Assembly: GCA_949752795.1 (NCBI GenBank)
Contig: OX457074.1
Span: 1-64,000 of the forward strand
Source of the DNA: Hyperoodon ampullatus
Lineage: Eukaryota > Chordata > Mammalia > Artiodactyla > Ziphiidae
Direction of reading: 5' to 3'
Length of the DNA stretch: 64,000 nucleotides
The notes under the pieces are model-generated. The model had not been told where the DNA came from. It worked only from the letters and a program-made list of their open reading frames with translations, and searched no databases. The position numbers and the translations under genes were made by a program. Position 1 is the first letter of the stretch; each line of letters begins with the position of its first letter. Positions 49,766 to 63,200 of the stretch are shown one piece after another.

Positions 49766-52700
49766 TTCCCTAACCCTAACCCTAGCCCGGAACGGAAACC
49801 CACCGGCAGCCCCACACCTTAGCCTCCGCCGTACCCTCATCCTAATCCGTACGCGGACACTGACCCGCGCGTCCGCACGTGCCCCGACCCTAGCACGTGT
49901 CCGCACCCTCACCTGTGCCCTCAGCCTTGCCGTTCCCTAACCCTAACCCTAGCCCGGAAGGGAAAGCCACCGGCAGCCCCACACCTTACCCTCCGCCGTA
50001 CCCTCATCCTAATCCGTACGCGGACACTGACCCGCGTGTCCGCACGTGCCCCGACCCTAGCACGTGTCCGCACCCTCACCTGTGCCCTCAGCCTTGCCGT
50101 TCCCTAACCCTAACCCTAGCCCGGAACGGAAACCCACCGGCAGCCCCACACCTTAGCCTCCGCCGTACCCTCATCCTAATCCGTACGCGGACACTGACCC
50201 GCGCGTCCGCACGTGCCCCGACCCTAGCACGTGTCCGCACCCTCACCTGTTCCCTCAGCCTTGCCGTTCCCTAACCCTAACCCTAGCCCGGAACGGAAAC
50301 CCACCGGCAGCCCCACACCTTAGCCTCCGCCGTACCCTCATCCTAATCCGTACGCGGACACTGACCCGCGCGTCCGCACGTGCCCCGAACCTAGCACGTG
50401 TCCGCACCCTCACCTGTGCCCTCAGCCTTGTCGTTCCCTAACCCTAACCCTAGCCCGGAACGGAAACCCACCGGCAGCCCCACACCTTAGCCTCCGCCGT
50501 ACCCTCATCCTAATCCGTACGCGGACACTGACCCGCGCGTCCGCACGTGCCCCGACCCTAGCACGTGTCCGCACCCTCACCTGTGCCCTCAGCCTTGCCG
50601 TTCCCTAACCCTAAACCTAGCCCGGACGGGAAACCCACCGGCAGCCCCACACCTTAGCCTCCGCCGTACCCTCATCCTAATCCGTACGCGGACACTGACC
50701 CGCGCGTCCGCACGTGCCCCGACCCTAGCATGTGTCCGCACCCTCACCTGTGCCCTCAGCCTTGCCGTTCCCTAACCCTAACCCTAGCCCGGAACGGAAA
50801 CCCACCGGCAGCCCCACACCTTAGCCTCCGCCGTACCCTCATCCTAATCCGTACGCGGACACTGACCCGCGCGTCCGCACGTGCCCCGACCCTAGCACGT
50901 GTCCGCACCCTCACCTGTGCCCTCAGCCTTGCAATTCCCTAACCCTAACCCTAGCCCGGAACGGAAACCCACCGGCAGCCTCACACCTTAGCCTCCGACG
51001 TACCCTGATCCTAATCCGTACGCGGACACTGACCCGCGCTTCCGCACGTGCCCCGACCCTAGCACGTGTCCGCACCCTCACCTGTGCCCTCAGCCTTGCC
51101 GTTCCCTAACCCTAACCCTAGCCCGGAACGGAAACCCACCGGCAGCCCCACACCTTAGCCTCTGCCGTACCCTCATCCTAATCCGTACGCGGACACTGAC
51201 CCGCGCGTCCGCACATGCCCCGACCCTAGCACGTGTCCGCACCCTCACCTGTGCCCTCAGCCTTGCCGTTTCCTAACCCTAACCCTAGCCCGGAACGGAA
51301 ACCCACCGGCAGCCCCACACCTTAGCCTCCGCCGTACCTTCATCCTAATCCGTACGCGGACACTGACCCGCGCGTCCGCACGTGCCCCGACCCTAGCACG
51401 TGTCCGCACCCTCTCCTGTGCCCTCAGCCTTGCCGTTCCCTAACCCTAACCCTAGACCGGATCGGAAACCCACCGGCAGCCCCACACCTTACCCTCCGCC
51501 GTACCCTCATCCTAATCCGTACGCGGACACTGAGCCGCGCGTCCGCACGTGCCCCGACCCTAGCACGTGTCCGCACCCTCACCTGTGCCCTCAGCCTTGC
51601 CGTTCCCTAACCCTAAACCTAGCCCGGAACGGAAACCCACCGGCAGCCCCACACCTTAGCCTCCGCCGTACCCTCATCCTAATCCGTACGCGGACACTGA
51701 CCCGCGCGTCCGCACGTGCCCCGACCCTAGCACGTGTCCGCACCCTCACCTGTGCCCTCAGCCTTGCCGTTCCCTAACCCTAACCCTAGCCCGGAACGGA
51801 AACCAACCGGCAGCCTCACACCTTAGCCTCTGAAGTACCCTCATCCTAATCCGTACGCGGACACTGACCCGCGCGTCCGCACGTGCCCCGACCCTAGCAC
51901 GTGTCCGCACCCTCACCTGTGCCCTCAGCCTTGCCGTTCCCTAACCCTAACCCTAGCCCGGAACGGAAACCCACCGTCAGCCCCACACCTTAGCCTCCGC
52001 CGTACCCTCATCCTAATCCGTACGCGGACACTGACCCGCGCGTCCGCACGTGCCCCGACCCTAGCACGTGTCCGCACCCTCACCTGTGCCCTCAGCCTTG
52101 CCGTTCCCTAACCCTAACCCTAGCCCGGAACGGAAACCCACCGGCAGCCCCTCACCTTAGCCTCCGCCGTACCCTCATCCTAATCCGTACGCGGACACTG
52201 ACCCGCGCGTCCGCACGTGCCCCGACCCTAGCACGTGTCCGCACCCTCACCTGTGCCCTCAGCCTTGCCGTTCCCTAACCCTAACCCTAGCCCGGACGGG
52301 AAACCCACCGGCAGCCCCACACCTTAGCCTCCGCCGTACCCTGATCCTAATCCGTACGCAGACACTGACCCGCGCGTCCGCACGTGCCCCGACCCTAGCA
52401 CGTGTCCGCACCCTCACCTGTGCCCTCAGCCTTGCCGTTCCCTAACCCTAACCCTAGCCCGGAACGGAAACCCACCGGCAGCCCAACACCTTAGCCTCCG
52501 CCGTACCCTCATCCTAATCCGTACGCGGACACTGACCCGCGCGTCCGCACGTGCCCCGACCCTAGCACGTGTCCGCACCCTCACCTGTGCCCTTAGCCTT
52601 GCAATTCCCTAACCCTAACCCTAGCCCGGAACGGAAACCCACCGGCAGCCTCACACCTTAGCCTCCGACGTACCCTGATCCTAATCCGTACGCAGACACT

Positions 52701-52771
52701 GACCCGCGCTTCCGCACTTGCCCCGACCCTAGCACGTGTCCGCACCCTCACCTGTGCCCTCAGCCTTGCCG
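49600..52771 (+). repeat. 19-unit HOR (3172 bp), copy 1
   Basis: Eighteen 167-bp units and one 166-bp unit, starting with the shortened unit. Marker order: AACCGG with ACACACC and GCCACAACC, GGAAGGGAAAGCC, CTGTTCCC, TTGTCG, GGACGGG with CATGTGTCC, GCAATTCC, CTCTGCC with CACATG, TTTCC, ACCGGATCGG with TTACCC, AAACCT, AACCAACC with CTCTGAAG, CAGCCCCTCACC, GGACGGG with ACGCAGAC, TTAGCCTTGCAATTCC. Part of it is shared with the 16-unit HOR at 24049-29392. Confidence 0.88.
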
Positions 52772-52937
52772 TTCCCTAACCCTAACCCTAACCGGAACGG
52801 AAACACACCGGCAGCCCCACACCTTAGCCTCCGCCGTACCCTCATCCTAATCCGTACGCGGACACTGACCCGCGCGTCCGCACGTGCCACAACCCTAGCA
52901 CGTGTCCGCACCCTCACCTGTGCCCTCAGCCTTGCCG
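52772..52937 (+). repeat. 166-bp unit (HOR copy 2)
   Basis: Carries the same one-base deletion and the same linked ACACACC and GCCACAACC changes as the unit at 49600, 3172 bp apart, so both descend from one event. Confidence 0.88.
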
Positions 52938-55900
52938 TTCCCTAACCCTAACCCTAGCCCGGAACGGAAACCCACCGGCAGCCCCACACCTTAGCCTCCG
53001 CCGTACCCTCATCCTAATCCGTACGCGGACACTGACCCGCGCGTCCGCACGTGCCCCGACCCTAGCACGTGTCCGCACCCTCACCTGTGCCCTCAGCCTT
53101 GCCGTTCCCTAACCCTAACCCTAGCCCGGAAGGGAAAGCCACCGGCAGCCCCACACCTTAGCCTCCGCCGTACCCTCATCCTAATCCGTACGCGGACACT
53201 GACCCGCGTGTCCGCACGTGCCCCGACCCTAGCACGTGTCCGCACCCTCACCTGTGCCCTCAGCCTTGCCGTTCCCTAACCCTAACCCTAGCCCGGAACG
53301 GAAACCCACCGGCAGCCCCACACCTTAGCCTCCGCCGTACCCTCATCCTAATCCGTACGCGGACACTGACCCGCGCGTCCGCACGTGCCCCGACCCTAGC
53401 ACGTGTCCGCACCCTCACCTGTTCCCTCAGCCTTGCCGTTCCCTAACCCTAACCCTAGCCCGGAACAGAAACCCACCGGCAGCCCCACACCTTAGCCTCC
53501 GCCGTACCCTCATCCTAATCCGTACGCGGACACTGACCCGCGCGTCCGCACGTGCCCCGAACCTAGCACGTGTCCGCACCCTCACCTGTGCCCTCAGCCT
53601 TGTCGTTCCCTAACCCTAACCCTAGCCCGGAACGGAAACCCACCGGCAGCCCCACACCTTAGCCTCCGCCGTACCCTCATCCTAATCCGTACGCGGACAC
53701 TGACCCGCGCGTCCGCACGTGCCCCGACCCTAGCACGTGTCCGCACCCTCACCTGTGCCCTCAGCCTTGCCGTTCCCTAACCCTAAACCTAGCCCGGACG
53801 GGAAACCCACCGGCAGCCCCACACCTTAGCCTCCGCCGTACCCTCATCCTAATCCGTACGCGGACACTGACCCGCGCGTCCGCACGTGCCCCGACCCTAG
53901 CATGTGTCCGCACCCTCACCTGTGCCCTCAGCCTTGCCGTTCCCTAACCCTAACCCTAGCCCGGAACGGAAACCCACGGGCATCCCCACACCTTAGCCTC
54001 CGCCGTACCCTCATCCTAATCCGTACGCGGACACTGACCCGCGCGTCCGCACGTGCCCCGACCCTAGCACGTGTCCGCACCCTCACCTGTGCCCTCAGCC
54101 TTGCAATTCCCTAACCCTAACACAAGCCCGGAACGGAAACCCACCGGCAGCCTCACACCTTAGCCTCCGACGTACCCTGATCCTAATCCGTACGCGGACA
54201 CTGACCCGCGCTTCCGCACGTGCCCCGACCCTAGCACGTGTCCGCACCCTCACCTGTGCCCTCAGCCTTGCCGTTCCCTAACCCTAACCCTAGCCCGGAA
54301 CGGAAACCCACCGGCAGCCCCACACCTTAGCCTCTGCCGTACCCTCATCCTAATCCGTACGCGGACACTGACCCGCGCGTCCGCACATGCCCCGACCCTA
54401 GCACGTGTCCGCACCCTCACCTGTGCCCTCAGCCTTGCCGTTTCCTAACCCTAACCCTAGCCCGGAACGGAAACCCACCGGCAGCCCCACACCTTAGCCT
54501 CCGCCGTACCTTCATCCTAATCCGTACGTGGACACTGACCCGCGCGTCCGCACGTGCCCCGACCCTAGCACGTGTCCGCACCCTCTCCTGTGCCCTCAGC
54601 CTTGCCGTTCCCTAACCCTAACCCTAGACCGGATCGGAAACCCACCGGCAGCCCCACACCTTACCCTCCGCCGTACCCTCATCCTAATCCGTACGCGGAC
54701 ACTGACCCGCGCGTCCGCACGTGCCCCGACCCTAGCACGTGTCCGCACCCTCACCTGTGCCCTCAGCCTTGCCGTTCCCTAACCCTAAACCTAGCCCGGA
54801 ACGGAAACCCACCGGCAGCCCCACACCTTAGCCTCCGCCGTACCCTCATCCTAATCCGTACGCGGACACTGACCCGCGCGTCCGCACGTGCCCCGACCCT
54901 AGCACGTGTCCGCACCCTCACCTGTGCCCTCAGCCTTGCCGTTCCCTAACCCTAACCCTAGCCCGGAACGGAAACCAACCGGCAGCCTCACACCTTAGCC
55001 TCTGAAGTACCCTCATCCTAATCCGTACGCGGACACTGACCCGCGCGTCCGCACGTGCCCCGACCCTAGCACGTGTCCGCACCCTCACCTGTGCCCTCAG
55101 CCTTGCCGTTCCCTAACCCTAACCCTAGCCCGGAACGGAAACCCACCGGCAGCCCCACACCTTAGCCTCCGCCGTACCCTCATCCTAATCCGTACGCGGA
55201 CACTGACCCGCGCGTCCGCACGTGCCCCGACCCTAGCACGTGTCCGCACCCTCACCTGTGCCCTCAGCCTTGCCGTTCCCTAACCCTAACCCTAGCCCGG
55301 AACGGAAACCCACCGGCAGCCCCTCACCTTAGCCTCCGCCGTACCCTCATCCTAATCCGTACGCGGACACTGACCCGCGCGTCCGCACGTGCCCCGAACC
55401 TAGCACGTGTCCGCACCCTCACCTGTGCCCTCAGCCTTGCCGTTCCCTAACCCTAACCCTAGCCCGGACGGGAAACCCACCGGCAGCCCCACACCTTAGC
55501 CTCCGCCGTACCCTGATCCTAATCCGTACGCAGACACTGACCCGCGCGTCCGCACGTGCCCCGACCCTAGCACGTGTCCGCACCCTCACCTGTGCCCTCA
55601 GCCTTGCCGTTCCCTAACCCTAACCCTAGCCCGGAACGGAAACCCACCGGCAGCCCCACACCTTAGCCTCCGCCGTACCCTCATCCTAATCCGTACGCGG
55701 ACACTGACCCGCGCGTCCGCACGTGCCCCGACCCTAGCACGTGTCCGCACCCTCACCTGTGCCCTTAGCCTTGCAATTCCCTAACCCTAACCCTAGCCCG
55801 GAACGGAAACCCACCGGCAGCCTCACACCTTAGCCTCCGACGTACCCTGATCCTAATCCGTACGCAGACACTGACCCGCGCTTCCGCACTTGCCCCGACC

Positions 55901-55943
55901 CTAGCACGTGTCCGCACCCTCACCTGTGCCCTCAGCCTTGCCG
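52772..55943 (+). repeat. 19-unit HOR (3172 bp), copy 2
   Basis: Marker order as in copy 1, exactly 3172 bp later, with roughly ten differences noticed over the whole unit. Private or newly shared changes include GGAACAGAA near 53466, CACGGGCATCC near 53974, GTACGTGG near 54529, and a cluster CACAAG at 54121 that removes the third CCC tract of the telomere-like block. Confidence 0.88.
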
Positions 55944-56109
55944 TTCCCTAACCCTAACCCTAACCGGAACGGAAACACACCGGCAGCCCCACACCTTAGC
56001 CTCCGCCGTACCCTCATCCTAATCCGTACGCGGACACTGACCCGCGCGTCCGCACGTGCCACAACCCTAGCACGTGTCCGCACCCTCACCTGTGCCCTCA
56101 GCCTTGCCG
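55944..56109 (+). repeat. 166-bp unit (HOR copy 3)
   Basis: Same deletion and linked changes as at 49600 and 52772, again 3172 bp downstream of the previous one. Confidence 0.88.
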
Positions 56110-57612
56110 TTCCCTAACCCTAACCCTAGCCCGGAACGGAAACCCACCGGCAGCCCCACACCTTACCCTCTGCCGTACCCTCATCCTAATCCGTACGCGG
56201 ACACTGACCCGCGCGTCCGCACGTGCCCCGACCCTAGCACGTGTCCGCACCGTCACCTGTGCCCTCAGCCTTGCCGTTCCCTAACCCTAACCCTAGCCCG
56301 GAAGGGAAAGCCACCGGCAGCCCCACACCTTAGCCTCCGCCGTACCCTCATCCTAATCCGTACGCGGACACTGACCCGCGTGTCCGCACGTGCCCCGACC
56401 CTAGCACGTGTCCGCACCCTCACCTGTGCCCTCAGCCTTGCCGTTCCCTAACCCTAACCCTAGCCCGGAACGGAAACCCACCGGCAGCCCCACACCTTAG
56501 CCTCCGCCGTACCCTCATCCTAATCCGTACGCGGACACTGACCCGCGCGTCCGCACGTGCCCCGACCCTAGCACGTGTCCGCACCCTCACCTGTTCCCTC
56601 AGCCTTGCCGTTCCCTAACCCTAACCCTAGCCCGGAACAGAAACCCACCGGCAGCCCCACACCTTAGCCTCCGCCGTACCCTCATCCTAATCCGTACGCG
56701 GACACTGACCCGCGCGTCCGCACGTGCCCCGAACCTAGCACGTGTCCGCACCCTCACCTGTGCCCTCAGCCTTGTCGTTCCCTAACCCTAACCCTAGCCC
56801 GGAACGGAAACCCACCGGCAGCCCCACACCTTAGCCTCCGCCGTACCCTCATCCTAATCCGTACGCGGACACTGACCCGCGCGTCCGCACGTGCCCCGAC
56901 CCTAGCACGTGTCCGCACCCTCACCTGTGCCCTCAGCCTTGCCGTTCCCTAACCCTAAACCTAGCCCGGACGGGAAACCCACCGGCAGCCCCACACCTTA
57001 GCCTCCGCCGTACCCTCATCCTAATCCGTACGCGGACACTGACCCGCGCGTCCGCACGTGCCCCGACCCTAGCATGTGTCCGCACCCTCACCTGTGCCCT
57101 CAGCCTTGCCGTTCCCTAACCCTAACCCTAGCCCGGAACGGAAACCCACGGGCATCCCCACACCTTAGCCTCCGCCGTACCCTCATCCTAATCCGTACGC
57201 GGACACTGACCCGCGCGTCCGCACGTGCCCCGACCCTAGCACGTGTCCGCACCCTCACCTGTGCCCTCAGCCTTGCAATTCCCTAACCCTAACCCTAGCC
57301 CGGAACGGAAACCCACCGGCAGCCTCACACCTCAGCCTCCGACGTACCCTGATCCTAATCCGTACGCGGACACTGACCCGCGCTTCCGCACGTGCCCCGA
57401 CCCTAGCACGTGTCCGCACCCTCACCTGTGCCCTCAGCCTTGCCGTTCCCTAACCCTAACCCTAGCCCGGAACGGAAACCCACCGGCAGCCCCACACCTT
57501 AGCCTCTGCCGTACCCTCATCCTAATCCGTACGCGGACACTGACCCGCGCGTCCGCACATGCCCCGACCCTAGCACGTGTCCGCACCCTCACCTGTGCCC
57601 TCAGCCTTGCCG

Positions 57613-57779
57613 TTTCCTAACCCTAACCCTAGCCCGGATCGGAAACCCACCGGCAGCCCCACACCTTAGCCTCCGCCGTACCCTCATCCTAATCCGTACG
57701 CGGACACTGACCCGCGCGTCCGCACGTGCCCCGACCCTAGCACGTGTCCGCACCCTCACCTGTGCCCTCAGCCTTGCCG
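57613..57779 (+). repeat. Hybrid satellite unit (two units skipped)
   Basis: TTTCC at the start fits the unit at 54441, GGATCGG fits the next unit at 54608, and the plain TTAGCC/CTCATCC right side fits the one after that. Three parental types meet within one unit, and two units are missing compared with HOR copy 2. Confidence 0.75.
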
Positions 57780-59115
57780 TTCCCTAACCCTAACCCTAGC
57801 CCGGAACGGAAACCAACCAGCAGCCTCACACCTTAGCCTCTGAAGTACCCTCATCCTAATCCGTACGCGGACACTGACCCGCGCGTCCGCACGTGCCCCG
57901 ACCCTAGCACGTGTCCGCTCCCTCACCTGTGCCCTCAGCCTTGCCGTTCCCTAACCCTAACCCTAGCCCGGAACGGAAACCCACCGGCAGCCCCACACCT
58001 TAGCCTCCGCCGTACCCTCATCCTAATCCGTACGCGGACACTGACCCGCGCGTCCGCACGTGCCCCGACCCTAGCACGTGTCCGCACCCTCACCTGTGCC
58101 CTCAGCCTTGCAATTCCCTAACCCTAACCCTAGCCCGGAACGGAAACCCACCGGCAGCCTCACACCTTAGCTTCCGACGTACCCTGATCCTAATCCGTAC
58201 GCGGACACTGACCCGCGCTTCGGCACGTGCCCCGACCCTAGCACGTGTCCGCACCCTCACCTGTGCCCTCAGCCTTGCCGTTCCCTAACCCTAACCCTAG
58301 CCCGGAACGGAAACCCACCGGCAGCCCCACACCTTAGCCTCCGCCGTACCCTCATCCTAATCCGTACGCGGACACTGACCCGCGCGTCCGCCCGTGCCCC
58401 GACCCTAGCACGTGTCCGCACCCTCACCTGTGCCCTCAGCCTTGCCGTTCCCTAACCCTAACCCTAGCCCGGAACGGAAACCCACCGGCAGCCCCACACC
58501 TTAGCCTCCACCGTACCTTCATCCTAATCCGTACGCGGACACTGACCCACGCGTCCGCACGTGCCCCGACCCTAGCACGTGTCCGCACCCTCACCTGTGC
58601 CCTCAGCCTTGCCGTTCCCTAACCCTAACCCTAGCCCGGAACGGAAACCCACCGGCAGCCCCACACCTTAGCCTCCGCTGTACCCTCATCCTCATCCGTA
58701 CGCGGACACTGACCCTCGCGTCCACACGTGCCCCGACCCTAGCACGTGTCCGCACCCTCACCTGTGCCCTCAGCCTTGCCGTTCCCTAACCCTAACCCTA
58801 GCCCGGAACGGAAACCCACCGGCAGCCCCACACCTTACCCTCCGCCGCTCCCTCATCCTCATCCATACGCGGACACTGACCCGCGCGTCCGCACGTGCCC
58901 CGACCCTAGCACGTGTCCGCACCCTCTCCTGTGCCCTCAGCCTTGCCGTTCCCTAACCCTAACCCTAGACCGGAACGGAAACCCACCGGCGGCCCCACAC
59001 CTTACCCTCCGCCGTACCCTCATCCTAATCCGTACGCGGACACTGACCCGCGCGTCCGCACGTGCCCCGACCCTAGCACGTGTCCGCACCCTCACCTGTG
59101 CCCTCAGCCTTGCCG
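57780..59115 (+). repeat. Eight-unit block inserted in HOR copy 3
   Basis: Exactly 1336 bp (8 x 167). It opens with an AACCAACC/CTCTGAAG unit, and another such unit follows at 59116, so the insertion is bounded by like units, as expected for unequal exchange. Its contents (TTAGCTTCCGACG, CCGCTGTACC with CCCTCGCGTCCACACG, CCGCTCCCTC, CATCCATACG, ACCGGAACGG) match 29560-31062 and 62288-63623. Confidence 0.83.
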
Positions 59116-60117
59116 TTCCCTAACCCTAACCCTAGCCCGGAACGGAAACCAACCGGCAGCCTCACACCTTAGCCTCTGAAGTACCCTCATCCTAATCCGT
59201 ACGCGGACACTGACCCGCGCGTCCGCACGTGCCCCGACCCTAGCACGTGTCCGCACCCTCACCTGTGCCCTCAGCCTTGCCGTTCCCTAACCCTAACCCT
59301 AGCCCGGAATGGAAACCCACCGGCAGCCCCACACCTTAGCCTCCGCCGTACCCTCATCCTAATCCGTACGCGGACACTGACCCGCGCGTCCGCACGTGCC
59401 CCGACCCTAGCACGTGTCCGCACCCTCACCTGTGCCCTCAGCCTTGCCGTTCCCTAACCCTAACCCTAGCCCGGAACGGAAACCCACCGGCAGCCCCTCA
59501 CCTTAGCCTCCGCCGTACCCTCATCCTAATCCGTACGCGGACACTGACCCGCGCGTCCGCACGTGCCCCGACCCTAGCACGTGTCCGCACCCTCACCTGT
59601 GCCCTCAGCCTTGCCGTTCCCTAACCCTAACCCTAGCCCGGACGGGAAACCCACCGGCAGCCCCACACCTTAGCCTCCGCCGTACCCTGATCCTAATCCG
59701 TACGCAGACACTGACCCGCGCGTCCGCACGTGCCCCGACCCTAGCACGTGTCCGCACCCTCACCTGTGCCCTCAGCCTTGCCGTTCCCTAACCCTAACCC
59801 TAGCCCGGAACGGAAACCCACCGGCAGCCCCACACCTTAGCCTCCGCCGTACCCTCATCCTAATCCGTACGCGGACACTGACCCGCGCGTCCGCACGTGC
59901 CCCGACCCTAGCACGTGTCCGCACCCTCACCTGTGCCCTTAGCCTTGCAATTCCCTAACCCTAACCCTAGCCCGGAACGGAAACCCACCGGCAGCCTCAC
60001 ACCTTAGCCTCCGACGTACCCTGATCCTAATCCGTACGCAGACACTGACCCGCGCTTCCGCACTTGCCCCGACCCTAGCACGTGTCCGCACCCTCACCTG
60101 TGCCCTCAGCCTTGCCG

Positions 60118-60283
60118 TTCCCTAACCCTAACCCTAACCGGAACGGAAACACACCGGCAGCCCCACACCTTAGCCTCCGCCGTACCCTCATCCTAATCCG
60201 TACGCGGACACTGACCCGCGCGTCCGCACGTGCCACAACCCTAGCACGTGTCCGCACCCTCACCTGTGCCCTCAGCCTTGCCG
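60118..60283 (+). repeat. 166-bp unit (HOR copy 4)
   Basis: Same deletion and linked changes, 4174 bp after the previous one because copy 3 is longer. The fourth and last shortened unit in the window. Confidence 0.88.
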
Positions 60284-63200
60284 TTCCCTAACCCTAACCC
60301 TAGCCCGGAACGGAAACCCACCGGCAGCCCCACACCTTAGCCTCTGCCGTACCCTCATCCTAATCCGTACGCGGACACTGACCCGCGCGTCCGCACGTGC
60401 CCCGACCCTAGCACGTGTCCGCACCGTCACCTGTGCCCTCAGCCTTGCCGTTCCCTAACCCTAACCCTAGCCCGGAAGGGAAAGCCACCGGCAGCCCCAC
60501 ACCTTAGCCTCCGCCGTACCCTCATCCTAATCCGTACGCGGACACTGACCCGCGTGTCCGCACGTGCCCCAACCCTAGCACGTGTCCGCACCCTCACCTG
60601 TGCCCTCAGCCTTGCCGTTCCCTAACCCTAACCCTAGCCCGGAACGGAAACCCACCGGCAGCCCCACACCTTAGCCTCTGCCGTACCCTCATCCTAATCC
60701 GTACGCGGACACTGACCCGCGCGTCCGCACGTGCCCCGACCCTAGCACGTGTCCGCACCCTCACCTGTTCCCTCAGCCTTGCCGTTCCCTAACCCTAACC
60801 CTAGCCCGGAACAGAAACCCACCGGCAGCCCCACACCTTAGCCTCCGCCGTACCCTCATCCTAATCCGTACGCGGACACTGACCCGCGCGTCCGCACGTG
60901 CCCCGAACCTAGCACGTGTCCGCACCCTCACCTGTGCCCTCAGCCTTGTCGTTCCCTAACCCTAACCCTAGCCCGGAACGGAAACCCACCGGCAGCCCCA
61001 CACCTTAGCCTCCGCCGTACCCTCATCCTAATCCGTACGCGGACACTGACCCGCGCGTCCGCACGTGCCCCGACCCTAGCACGTGTCCGCACCCTCACCT
61101 GTGCCCTCAGCCTTGCCGTTCCCTAACCCTAAACCTAGCCCGGACGGGAAACCCACCGGCAGCCCCACACCTTAGCCTCCGCCGTACCCTCATCCTAATC
61201 CGTACGCGGACACTGACCCGCGCGTCCGCACGTGCCCCGACCCTAGCATGTGTCCGCACCCTCACCTGTGCCCTCAGCCTTGCCGTTCCCTAACCCTAAC
61301 CCTAGCCCGGAACGGAAACCCACGGGCATCCCCACACCTTAGCCTCCGCCGTACCCTCATCCTAATCCGTACGCGGACACTGACCCGCGCGTCCGCACGT
61401 GCCCCGACCCTAGCACGTGTCCGCACCCTCACCTGTGCCCTCAGCCTTGCAATTCCCTAACCCTAACCCTAGCCCGGAACGGAAACCCACCGGCAGCCTC
61501 ACACCTCAGCCTCCGACGTACCCTGATCCTAATCCGTACGCGGACACTGACCCGCGCTTCCGCACGTGCCCCGACCCTAGCACGTGTCCGCACCCTCACC
61601 TGTGCCCTCAGCCTTGCCGTTCCCTAACCCTAACCCTAGCCCGGAATGGAAACCCACCGGCAGCCCCACACCTTAGCCTCTGCCGTACCCTCATCCTAAT
61701 CCGTACGCGGACACTGACCCGCGCGTCCGCACATGCCCCGACCCTAGCACGTGTCCGCACCCTCACCTGTGCCCTCAGCCTTGCCGTTTCCTAACCCTAA
61801 CCCTAGCCCGGAACGGAAACCCACCGGCAGCCCCACACCTTAGCCTCCGCCGTACCTTCATCCTAATCCGTACGCGGACACTGACCCGCGCGTCCGCACG
61901 TGCCCCGACCCTAGCACGTGTCCGCACCTTCTCCTGTGCCCTCAGCCTTGCCGTTCCCTAACCCTAACCCTAGACCGGATCGGAAACCCACCGGCAGCCC
62001 CACACCTTACCCTCCGCCGTACCCTCATCCTAATCCGTACGCGGACACTGACCCGCGCGTCCGCACGTGCCCCAACCCTAGCACGTGTCCACACCCTCAC
62101 CTGTGCCCTCAGCCTTGCCGTTCCCTAATCCTAAACCTAGCCCGGAACGGAAACCCACCGGCAGCCCCACACCTTAGCCTCCGCCGTACCCTCATCCTAA
62201 TCCGTACGCGGACACTGACCCGCGCGTCCGCACGTGCCCCGACCCTAGCACGTGTCCGCACCCTCACCTGTGCCCTCAGCCTTGCCGTTCCCTAACCCTA
62301 ACCCTAGCCCGGAACGGAAACCAACCGGCAGCCTCACACCTTAGCCTCTGAAGTACCCTCATCCTAATCCGTACGCGGACACTGACCCGCGCGTCCGCAC
62401 GTGCCCCGACCCTAGCACGTGTCCGCTCCCTCACCTGTGCCCTCAGCCTTGCCGTTCCCTAACCCTAACCCTAGCCCGGAACGGAAACCCACCGGCAGCC
62501 CCACACCTTAGCCTCCGCCGTACCCTCATCCTAATCCGTACGCGGACACTGACCCGCGCGTCCGCACGTGCCCCGACCCTAGCACGTGTCCGCACCCTCA
62601 CCTGTGCCCTCAGCCTTGCAATTCCCTAACCCTAACCCTAGCCCGGAACGGAAACCCACCGGCAGCCTCACACCTTAGCTTCCGACGTACCCTGATCCTA
62701 ATCCGTACGCGGACACTGACCCGCGCTTCCGCACGTGCCCCGACCCTAGCACGTGTCCGCACCCTCACCTGTGCCCTCAGCCTTGCCGTTCCCTAACCCT
62801 AACCCTAGCCCGGAACGGAAACCCACCGGCAGCCCCACACCTTAGCCTCCGCCGTACCCTCATCCTAATCCGTACGCGGACACTGACCCGCGCGTCCGCA
62901 CGTGCCCCGACCCTAGCACGTGTCCGCACCCTCACCTGTGCCCTCAGCCTTGCCGTTCCCTAACCCTAACCCTAGCCCGGAACGGAAACCCACCGGCAGC
63001 CCCACACCTTAGCCTCCACCGTACCTTCATCCTAATCCGTACGCGGACACTGACCCACGCGTCCGCACGTGCCCCGACCCTAGCACGTGTCCGCACCCTC
63101 ACCTGTGCCCTCAGCCTTGCCGTTCCCTAACCCTAACCCTAGCCCGGAACGGAAACCCACCGGCAGCCCCACACCTTAGCCTCCGCTGTACCCTCATCCT

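Larger units (their letters stand above)
55944..60117 (+). repeat. Rearranged 25-unit HOR (4174 bp), copy 3
   Basis: Same order as copy 2 but with two changes: two units are missing at a hybrid unit (57613-57779), and eight units are inserted at 57780-59115. 19 - 2 + 8 = 25 units. It shares GGAACAGAA, CATGTGTCC and CACGGGCATCC with copy 2. Confidence 0.88.

Noticed and set aside
49560..60263. Arg/Val-rich open frames of about 62 codons on the - strand near 49.6, 52.8, 56.0 and 60.1 kb
   Set aside because: They occur only at the four copies of the 166-bp unit and its linked changes, and overlap + strand frames. They are a by-product of the one-base deletion.
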